DNA from: Henckelia pumila
Lineage: Eukaryota; Streptophyta; Magnoliopsida; Lamiales; Gesneriaceae
Reading direction: 5' to 3'
DNA: 64,000 bases
Assembly (NCBI RefSeq): GCF_033568475.1
Contig: NC_133123.1
Coordinates: 133,582,930 to 133,646,929 of the forward strand
Position numbers and translations under genes: made by a program. The notes beneath the pieces were generated by a model, which was not told the DNA's origin, made no database searches, and saw only the letters and a program-made list of their open reading frames with translations. Position 1 is the first letter of the stretch; the number at the start of each line of letters is the position of its first letter. This document shows positions 24,719-33,005 of this stretch, piece by piece.

Positions 24719-24728
24719 CTATAAAAAC
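24719..24728 (+). promoter_or_regulatory. Probable TATA box of the 134-residue gene
   Basis: CTATAAAAAC stands about 180 bases before the ATG at 24907, consistent with a 5' UTR of 140-150 bases. Confidence 0.5.
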
Positions 24729-24906
24729 TTTCATGTATTCCAAGAAAAACACATTCAAATTTCTCAATCCTTTCCTCATTTCACGCAACATCATTTTGGT
24801 TGCTTCAAAGTTCAAACTACTAGCTAAGCAAAATCCCATTTCTTGTGAATATTGAGTTGCTTTCAAGTACTATATATAAAGAGAATTAAGACTTATTTTT
24901 AGTTGT

Positions 24907-25311
24907 ATGGAATCATCGAATTCAGGTAGCTATCCGGAAACACACGAAATGATTCGGTGGACATCGGGCGAAAAGGTCGATCCGAGGCTTCTGGCCTTGT
25001 TGGAATCGTTCGAGGAAATCTATGCGAAAAGGAAAGATATGTTCAAGAAAATCTTCCCCGGGGATCATGATGAATTGTTCCTGAAAATAGGGGACGCGAT
25101 TTCGAAGAAGAAGATGATGAAGAAGAAGAAAAGTATGCGTCGGAGCCAGAGCATTGGCCCGGCGATCATGGTTAGAGGAAGAGGGTTGGATGATGGGATC
25201 GATGAGTTTAAGGTTGAGAGATTCAAAGTCAGAACTCCGATCGTGCTAGAGGAAGATGGCCAAGGGGGTACTAGTACAACTCTTGGGGGATTGACCAAGG
25301 ATTCCAAGTGA
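24907..25311 (+). CDS. Small basic protein of unknown function, 134 residues
   Basis: A single-exon frame with a TATA box upstream and an AT-rich downstream region. The protein begins MESSNSGSYPETHEMIRW; residues 17-60 (GEKVDPRLLALLESFEEIYA, then KRKDMFKKIFPGDHDEL) look like an ordered helical region. Residues 66-82 are a basic run (ISKKKMMKKKKSMRRSQS) that could be a nuclear signal. The C-terminal third is polar and Gly/Thr-rich. I do not recognise the family. Coding-like composition amid AT-rich flanks and a plausible promoter make it a likely real gene. No signal peptide or membrane segment. Confidence 0.6.
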   Translation: MESSNSGSYPETHEMIRWTSGEKVDPRLLALLESFEEIYAKRKDMFKKIFPGDHDELFLKIGDAISKKKMMKKKKSMRRSQSIGPAIMVRGRGLDDGIDEFKVERFKVRTPIVLEEDGQGGTSTTLGGLTKDSK

Positions 25312-25908
25312 ACTATTAATTAAACCCATTTTTTAAATTAATTTTTAAAGTAAATATTGGATATTTTTTTCCAAAAAAGAAAAAAAATTGCAGTTCAATG
25401 CTTGATTGTATTGTATTGTATTGCTTTTTGGGTAAGAACTTGTATTTGTATATATCTTGTACTAGCTAGATGATGGTGTAAGCAGTTGGTGTATCAAAAT
25501 CTGCTTGTGAAATATGAATTCAAGAATTTGTGTTAATCTTTTGTCAACATTTTGATCTAGAAATGGGATACTTCGATCCTATCCCATGAGGTAGGTGGAA
25601 CTATTTTATTGGTCCAAATCATGGGGCTCCACATCAATCATGTGGGGATAATTTGACCGGCTTCCATTTATCACATCAGATAAAACACATGAGGTAGGAT
25701 GGAATTTTCCCTAAAAATGCTCGTTTTTTGGTTTATAAAGTCAAGCAATGTTGTGACCTGGCCTAGCTAGTTTGGTATGGAAAGGGAATTGGACAAGAAT
25801 ATAATAAAATGGACAATCCCACCTTGTCTGATCAAAAGGAATAATTATGTGCAGCCATGTTCGTCTGATTAGAGGAGGTTTCGTGTTCGAGATCTATTTA
25901 CTGTTATA
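25312..25908. other. Intergenic after the small gene; possible MITE 25564-25711
   Basis: No gene. 25564-25711 has imperfect inverted ends (GGGATACTTCGATCCTATCC and, inverted, GGGAAAATTCCATCCTACCT), so it may be a decayed MITE. Confidence 0.35.
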
Positions 25909-25909
25909 A

Positions 25910-26188
25910 CGCCCCCGAAAGCTCTTCGGAAACATCACGACTGTTTGCGAGTGGATGCTTTGGTTCATGAATGGATACATTGTTTGACTAAGAGTCACAC
26001 TCGTTCACATACGTCTTTTCATTCTCTATAAATAGAGGTGCATCATTAGATTCAAATGTTTTGAATTAGATTATTATCTTCATTGTATCCTGAGAGAGAT
26101 CTTAAAAACATCTCTTAAAAGATAACGTTTAAAACGTGCCTTGGAGTTCATCATTAAATCCTTTCTAAATTTACGAAATTCTTCAACA
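25910..26188 (+). mobile_element. LTR fragment, homologous to the solo LTR at 58131-58552
   Basis: Starts GCCCCCGAAAGCTCTTC and ends ATTCTTCAACA. It shares with the minus strand of 58131-58552 the blocks GCTTTGGTTC, TCTATAAATA (a TATA box), CATTGTATCCTGAGAGAGATC, GTTTAAAACGTG and CTTGGAGTTCATCA. The 5' part of the LTR is missing. TGTT...AACA ends suggest a Copia-type LTR. Confidence 0.65.
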
Positions 26189-26408
26189 TTTACTTCATCT
26201 TGCGTCATTGTAGAGAAAGAGGATAACTATATTTTCCATTATTGCTTGATTATATCCACAAAAATACTACCATCAAAAACTCGAATGTTCTGATCACCAC
26301 ATTAACTTGAGCCATTTTCTGCACTAATTTGATGCTTTTATTCGTTGCCATGTTTTCCATCTTAATTCAACACTTCGTCAAATTTTATCACAATCAAATT
26401 TGTTAAGA

Positions 26409-26411
<3 letters not shown>

Positions 26412-26452
<41 letters not shown>
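26412..26452. repeat. (AT)n microsatellite
   Basis: About 20 AT units, directly followed by AAAAGTCTCAC, similar to the starts of AT-rich units at 39.1 and 39.8 kb. Confidence 0.9.
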
Positions 26453-26457
<5 letters not shown>

Positions 26458-26467
26458 TCTCACATAC

Positions 26468-26757
26468 CATTGTGAATTTACATTTTCACCATTTTATATA
26501 ATAATTTGCACATATTTGTTTTGGTTTTTGAGGTTATACACGTAATTGCATAATTTTCTTTAGCTGCCATAATAAAGTTCCAAGTATATTTCCTATGTCT
26601 GCCCAATTAATGCATTGTGAATTTACATTTTCACCATTTTATATAATAATTTGCACATATTTTTTTTTGTTTTTGAGGTTACACACGTAATTGCATAATT
26701 CCCTTTAGCTGTCATAATAAAGTTTCAAGCATATTTCCTATGTCTGCCCAATTAATA
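26468..26757. repeat. Tandem duplication, 145-bp unit
   Basis: 26468-26612 and 26613-26757 are adjacent near-identical copies, from CATTGTGAATTTAC to TGTCTGCCCAATTAAT, with a handful of substitutions. Confidence 0.8.
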
Positions 26758-27714
26758 CAGCTTATTCTGCATTCTTGGAATTCCAATACATTTAATTCCG
26801 TTTCATTAATTATTATTTCTTATTGACTTGGTTATATAGTTTTCCTATATTAATTGGTCATACATCTTTCATTAAACTTTCAACAATCCACGACAGGCGA
26901 CCCACTGTAGTATCAGCTTTTTGTCACAAGGTCTGCTTCACTGATTATGGTTCATGAATTTCAATTTTTTTAGTTATTTCAGTTTTGTATTTTGTTTTTT
27001 CTACATTGAATTTGAATTAAGAGTTTGATAGATAAACACACACTATCGCTTACCCATATATCTTATCTTTTTATTTTTTTTAAATTTTTTTTTTTTTGCT
27101 TTTACTTGTTTAAAAAAAGATTTAAATTAACATTTTTCTTTAAGTAGATTGAATTCTAAAATTTACAAATTAACACATTATCCCCATGATAACTATTATT
27201 ATAATTTATTATTATTATTATTCGTAGATTGTCACTGTATTTGTTGTTTGTATTTTTTTATTATAATTTATTATTATTATTATTATTATTCATAGATTGT
27301 TACTTTATTTTTGGTTTGTGTTTTTTTAATAAACTATTATTATTTACATGTACATATTGAACTTTCCTTTATTTTAGTATTGTATTTTATGCTTTTATAA
27401 ATTAATTAATTCTTAGTCACTTATCTTTCTCTATTTGTTTTCCATTTTCTTTTGCAATGATTAATTTCGAATTTTATTTTTAAAGTTTGGTTTCACTAAA
27501 CTGAATTCAAATTTTTACAAATTAGATTCATAGACATATTTTTATTATAATAATAACTGCTATCATTTACCTAAACAAAAATTTAACATTATTATTTTTA
27601 TCTTTCTTTATCTATTGTTTATCTCTTTTTTTTATTTTTATTTTTTGTAATTATTATTGTATTATAAATATCGTCTGCTCGTTTGTTACTTATACGTTAA
27701 TGTCATATTGATTT

Positions 27715-27870
27715 AAGTCCTTAAGCCTGGAGGTGCAAGGTTCTATTCCTGGAAAGGGCAAAAACCCATTGCCAGGAGTGAGGAGGTCATGAGTGCAATG
27801 CCCGTCGAATAATGCGGTACGAGCCCATGCTACGGGTTGGGAAGAGTTGCGATAGAAGGACGTGGGTCGT
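27715..27870 (+). other. GC-rich island, possible SINE remnant
   Basis: A 150-bp island of normal base composition inside very AT-rich DNA. It contains GGTTCTATTCC, one change from a Pol III B box (GGTTCGANTCC). A convincing A box is not visible, so a tRNA-derived SINE is only a possibility. Confidence 0.3.
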
Positions 27871-28854
27871 TTTTTGAGGTTTTTTTATGTCATTTTATAG
27901 ATTTATTCAATGCATATTTAATTTTGTCACTATTTATTTATTCTAGATAAAATTAATTGTTAATATTTAATTCATGCCCTAAAATTAAAGTTTAGTTGTT
28001 AATTTACATTTTTGTCATCATTTTAATTCATTTCATAGTTAATTTTTTGTCATTTCCAAGACTTTTTAAGGTTTTTGAGGTCATTCTATAAATTTATTCA
28101 ATGCGTATTTAATTTGCATGTCACTATTCATTTATTCTAATTCATGTCCTAAAATTAAATTTTTATTTTTATTCTCAATTTATTTCATTTAATGGTTAAT
28201 TTTTTTGTCATTCCAAATACTTTTTGAATTTTTTTATGTCATTTTGTAGTTTTATTTAGTGAGTATTTAATTTGTATCTATTTATTTATTATAAGTAAAC
28301 ATAATTGCTAATATTTAACCTATGTCCTAAAATTAAAGTTTTATTAATTGAAAGCTATATTAAAAAAAAATTTCTCTACATCAAAGAAATTTATTAATTT
28401 TGTGAAATTATTTTCAACATTTATCTTCAACGCTATGCTTTTAGTCTTCATTCTTCTAACATAATATTTTGATTATTAAACTTTTAAACAAATAACAAAT
28501 TAAATCAAATCATTAATTTTAATCATCTGATTCAAAACAAGTAGAATCATATCATAATCATAAATCGATATTGTATTCTACTTATATGGGAAACGTATCT
28601 CATACTTTATTCAATCAATTCGTTTATTTTTTGGAATTTGGTAATTTAACTAAAATTTTTTGTATTCCTATTTTTACGAAAAATAACTATAAAATTAACA
28701 ATGATTCCTAACTAAGTAATATCTTAGAAAACTTTAGGGACCAAAAATATATCAGTGATAAACTAAAAGTGTAATCAACAACATTTATGCTTTTTATCGA
28801 ATCGAAGGTAACAAATATTCATGTTGATGTTTGAACTATAGTATAATACTTATT

Positions 28855-28890
<36 letters not shown>

Positions 28891-28904
28891 CTGAAAATTT
28901 ATCT

Positions 28905-28909
28905 ATATC
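28905..28909. repeat. 5-bp target duplication ATATC, left
   Basis: ATATC here and at 39082-39086 flanks the gypsy element exactly. Confidence 0.9.
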
Positions 28910-30339
28910 TGTAACACCCGGTATTTTTAATTACATAAATCCGCCTGCATAATTAGGATATTTAATTATTTAAATTTATGATTTATGGGTTAAATAATTA
29001 TGTGAATTATTTATGCATGATTTAATTTATTTTTAAGCATTTAACCCATAATTAGTGATTTTTATGATTTTTAGTATTTTAATTATTTAATCGCGTAGAC
29101 GGGACCGTGGACGGACGGGATGACAACTTTCGAGCCAAATTATTTTATGAGCCTTTTTGGAGCCTTAAAATATTATTTTGAGTTTTATTATCTCAAAATT
29201 TTAAGTATTTAATTTTATTTAATTTTAGGGGTCATTTTTATCCAAAATTAGTAAAAATAATTATTTTTAACTATCTTTAAAATTCCCCTAATTCTTAATT
29301 TCGGGATTTTATAAATTTTAATTTAAGTTTCTGATTTAAATTTTTATTAGAATGTTTAAATTTTATATTATTCTATTTATTAACCTAAAAACCTATTTCC
29401 TTAATTATTAAAACCTAAATCTACCCAACCCCACCCAAACCTCACGTCACTCTCAAACTTCAGCCGCCACCCCCACTCATTTCCTTCATCCTCTTGACCC
29501 AGCAAACCCAGAAAGCCATAGCCAAGGATCGTGGAGCTCCAAAAGTCCCGTATTTGCGTCCCGTCGTCCCGAAGCCCGTCGTACACGCTTGTTGCTCGAT
29601 AAATCGGTGAAAGGCATGATTTTCTTTCAACTTTTCATGCCAATCAGATATCTATATTGTGTTGATGGTTTATGCATTAAAGCTTTCGAATTTATTTCAG
29701 AAAAGGGTTGAAAGGTTCGAATTTTTCCATGCTTTGCTTCATGTTCACGTTTTTTTTTTTTGATATAGATTGGTCAAGGGCTGTTGGCAGATGTTCCTTG
29801 GGTCTGGTAGGGGCCTTGGGGTCGAACCATGACCGGGCTAAGGCGGGGTTGGGGCTCGGCCGAACAGGGATAGGCTAGAAGGGCAAGAGGAGCGCAGGTT
29901 AGGGTTTCGGGATTATGGGTTCGGCTCGGTGGTTCCTGGTTGCATGGGGGTTGGGGCCTGGCTGGGTTAGGTCCGCCCGGACGTGGGCTACGTCCGGGCG
30001 GCGGCGCTCCGGCCAGGGGCGGCCGAAGCCGGCCGGCAGCAGCCATGGAATGGCTGCTGCTCTCGGCCGAGAAGCAATGGGAGAGGGGGGGATCGGGTTG
30101 GGCTAGGTTAGGGGTCTGGGTCGGGTCTGAGTGGTCCGGGTTGGGTCGGTTAGGTAGTGGGTCGGGTTAGTGAGTCCGGGTCCGAGTTTGGTGGGCCGGG
30201 CTCGAGTATTTTATTTTTAAAGTATTTTACAAATTTATGTGTTTTTGGGTCAAATAAATTGAAATAAAATTATTTGGACTCCCAAATAATTTTATTTGGA
30301 CTTTTAAAATTTTAATTAAGTTAGTCCATTTATTTTATG

Positions 30340-30560
30340 GGCTTTTGGGCCCATAAAAGTTAATGGGCCAGTCTTTGGGTTTTTGGGCCCAATGGGCCAG
30401 TTTAAGTGTTATTGGGCTTAGTGTAATTTTAATGGGCTTTATTAATTTAATTGTGCTTAGAATAATTATTTGGGCTTAAAGTTTGAAATAATGGGCTTAA
30501 GTATGTTAATGGGCCAGATTTAAGTTAATGGGCTTGTGTGTAGGGCCAGCAGTCCAGGAC
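30340..30560 (+). promoter_or_regulatory. Dense TGGGCY (site II-like) array in the LTR
   Basis: Roughly a dozen TGGGCC/TGGGCT words in 220 bases, many as AATGGGCC or AATGGGCT. In plant promoters TGGGCY (site II) elements bind TCP factors and drive expression in dividing cells. The array recurs in the right LTR and, with changes between motifs, near 61760-61960. Confidence 0.6.
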
Positions 30561-30791
30561 CATCCATGAGAAAATTTGCATGTGTCCTGAATATATATTT
30601 AATTATTTATATGCATTTAAGTTATTTTAATATTTATATGTTAGTAAGAAATTAAATTAAATATATATGATGGACACACATTTTATTCAAGTACATGCAT
30701 TCATGAAATAATATTTTATGCATGATTTAATGTTTAAGTTGAGCAATAAAAATATTTTATGTTGGAAGTTGAAGTAGTGTGACAATTTAAG

Positions 30792-31109
30792 GGGGATTCG
30801 TCCCCATATGATTGAAGGGCAGTTTACTGCCAATTTAAGAGGTGATTCGTCACCGGCCACGTACGTAGGTTTCCACGCTGATCAGTATTTAATGTATGAT
30901 TTAAGGTTACACTACGGATACAACCATGCTATGTTAGAAAATAAATTGCTCAATAATGTTATGTATTATGTTATGTATTATGTTTATTTAAGTAAGTTAT
31001 GTTATGTAATTTTTAAGCATGCTCATTCATGTATACGTATGTATTAGTATTAAATTGGTTTAAATTATTTTAAACCCTTGTTATGTTAGCATGTTGAGCC
31101 TCTAGGCTC
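30792..31109 (+). ncRNA. Candidate RNA structure: four short hairpins in the LTR
   Basis: Hairpins GGGG-ATTCGT-CCCC (30792-30805), GGCAG-TTTA-CTGCC (30818-30831), GGTG-ATTCGT-CACC (30841-30854) and GAGCC-TCTA-GGCTC (31096-31109). The first and third share the ATTCGT loop and the upstream CAATTTAAG, but the stems differ by a compensated pair. All recur at 38307 onward and in the older copy at 62202-62215, 62234-62247, 62257-62270 and 62512-62525. A role in packaging, dimerisation or translation is speculation. Confidence 0.45.
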
Positions 31110-31567
31110 ACTACACTGGTATGGTGCAGGTGAGTACGTTGAGGATGACATTGTACCCACCGGAGGCGAGGACGTATGAGCATGCATGCAGTGGCCCCGT
31201 GACCGTGAAATATTCTGAGTCGCTATGCATGTGATTGTTCTTGTCAGCATGATACATTTTTATTATTTGTCAGTGGTTGTGAGTTTAGAATATTTTATTA
31301 ACTATTTTCAGTGCATGCAAATTTTATACATTTTATTTATGCAGTATTTTTTTTTAATTAAATGTTTGACTCAGATATTTATTTTATTTTTAAGAATGCA
31401 TTTTTATTTAAGTATTTATTTGTTTATTTATTTAGTTATTTTAAATCTTTTTATTCTGTTCATATACGTATGGGCGTATATGTACAATACTTTATTTAGT
31501 AAGTAAGTATAAAAAAAAAAAAAAAATTTCCGCATATTTATTTATTATAGAGTTAGGGTCGTTTCAG

Positions 31568-31580
31568 TTGGTATCAGAGC
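31568..31580 (+). other. Primer-binding site (initiator Met tRNA)
   Basis: TTGGTATCAGAGC, one base after the CA end of the 5' LTR, matches the 3' end of plant initiator tRNA-Met. Confidence 0.9.
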
Positions 31581-31752
31581 ACGGTTCTCGGAGGGGTCCT
31601 CACTGCTATGCGAGCTCAGAAATCCACGCTACCGGTCTGTAAGTTTTAAATGTTTATAGCATGATTTAATTTCTAGAATTTAAGTTAGCATTAATTTTAA
31701 AACACTTAGTTATGCATGGCGATTTACGTAAATAAATATGTGGTGGTGCAGA

Positions 31753-32800
31753 ATGCCTCCCAGACAGGTGAATCGACGTGGGAGACCTCCACCTCCACCT
31801 CCACCGCCACCTCAGCAGCACCCTATTACAGCACTGGAGCAGGCCAGTGCCACTATGATGGCGGGTATTACTGCCTTGCTGGAGCAGCAGGCAGCCCGTC
31901 CCAGACTGTCCCACGAGGAGGACGTCGCGGAGAGGTTCCAGAAGAAGGGGCCTAAGGAGTTCTTGGGGACCACCGATCCGTTGGTGGCTGAGGGATGGAT
32001 TCGCTCACTTGAGTCCATCTTTGACTATATGGGGATCACAGACGTCGACAGGGTGAGTTGTGCTACATACATGATGCGAGGCGATGCAGCCTCATGGTGG
32101 GAGGGTGCAGTACGAGGAGTCCATCTACCTACTCTGACATGGGCTGAGTTTAGGCGTATCTTCTACGCCAAATATTTCACTGAGGATGTGCGCAGTCGCA
32201 TGATCCGGGAGTTCATGAGTCTCCGTCAGGGGGACAGATCTGTGGTGGAGTACATAAGCCAGTTTGAGAGGGGCTGTCGTTTTGTGCCCATGATTGCCGA
32301 TAGTCCGCAGGAGAAGCTGCGACAGTTTGTTGAGGGCCTGAAGGCTGAGATCAGGCATGACGTGCGCATGGCAGACGTGTTTACATATGAGTCTGCAGTC
32401 AGCAGGGCCTTGCGTTCTGAGGAGGGTCGGAGAGCGATCCAGAGAGAGCAGCAGGGCAAGAGGCAGTTTGTACAGACAGGATATCAGCGACCATCTTCGC
32501 AGCCACCTGCGAAGAAGCAGTATACAGGGCCGGCTAAGGGCCCGAATCAGCAGCATAGGCCACAGCAGCAGAGGCCGCAGCAGCAGCAGAGGGGCGGGGC
32601 CCCTAATGCCATAGCTCATCCCACTTGCCCGAAGTGCCAGAAGATGCATTCGGGACCTTGCCTATTGGGAGCAGGAGTTTGCTTCCACTGCAGAGAGCCG
32701 GGGCATCAGATTGCTAACTGCCCCAGGAAGAAGAACACCGCTGGTAGGGTGTTCGTGATGCAGGCTGAGGAGGTCGATCCAGACACCTCCTTGATCACCG
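31753..32800 (+). CDS. gag: Gypsy gag (capsid and nucleocapsid)
   Basis: Start chosen at the ATG of MPPRQVNRRG because the same start is kept in the second family member (63158). A Pro-rich N-terminus leads to the retrotransposon gag domain (about residues 55-225, with RSLESIFDYMG, MMRGDAASWWEG and FYAKYFTEDVRSRMIREFM). A Gln/Pro-rich linker and a CCHC zinc knuckle (CFHCREPGHQIANC) follow. The unspliced frame stops with TAG at 32815-32817. A GT donor at 32801 allows in-phase splicing to pol. The gag frame itself is intact. Confidence 0.9.
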
Positions 32801-33005
32801 GTACATCCTATCCCTAGTATTTTAATAATTCTCCTTTGGTTAAAGATTTAGTATTTAATTTGAAATTCTTGTTATTTGGGTCATTTAACTGCATGTTAGA
32901 ATAGGAAGCATGTTTTACTTGTGATTAGAATTAAGAACTTGTAGTGACTCGTTTGGGAAAAAAATTAGAAGTGGTATGAAACTGTTGGGAATTTTCTGCG
33001 TGCAG
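32801..33005 (+). other. Probable intron at the gag-pol junction, 205 bp
   Basis: Donor ACCG|GTACAT, acceptor TGCGTGCAG|GGAG. Removal joins gag to the protease frame with no lost codon. The segment is AT-rich unlike both sides, and contains the TAG that ends unspliced gag. Splicing would then set the Gag to Gag-Pol ratio. Confidence 0.65.

Larger units (their letters stand above)
26412..28909 (+). mobile_element. AT-rich Helitron-like tandem units, left part
   Basis: Units here and at 39.1-40.5 kb share TATATAAAAGT, ATGAATTTA, TTTTTGTCATTT, ATTCAATG.GTATTTAATTT, AATTCATGTCCTAAAATTAAAG and GTTGATGTTTGAACTA. Copies are seen near 27895, 28060 and 28200 and again at 39130 and 39840. Together with the Helitron-like end at 42027 they suggest one composite element split by the gypsy insertion. 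No helicase gene is present. The 5' end is uncertain. Confidence 0.45.
28910..31566 (+). repeat. 5' LTR of the gypsy element
   Basis: TGTAACACCCGG...GGTCGTTTCA. From left to right: an AT-rich start, a GC-rich segment (about 29760-30230), a TGGGCY-rich segment (30340-30560), a hairpin-rich segment (30790-31110), a GTGAGTAC splice-donor-like site near 31130 and an A tract near 31511. Short frames in the GC-rich part have no resemblance to proteins. Confidence 0.95.

Noticed and set aside
29774-30170. Pro/Arg- or Gly/Trp-rich frames in the GC-rich part of the LTR
   Set aside because: They occur on both strands of a GC-rich block and are the same in both LTRs; the block differs by frame-breaking indels in the third LTR (61.3-61.6 kb), so it is not coding.
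30808-31506. Short frames in the 3' part of the LTR
   Set aside because: Disrupted or shifted in the second family member; better explained by hairpins and AT-rich leader.
32801-33005. Ribosomal frameshift between gag and pol
   Set aside because: The frames do not overlap; about 190 bases and a stop separate them. An intron with exact phase fits better.
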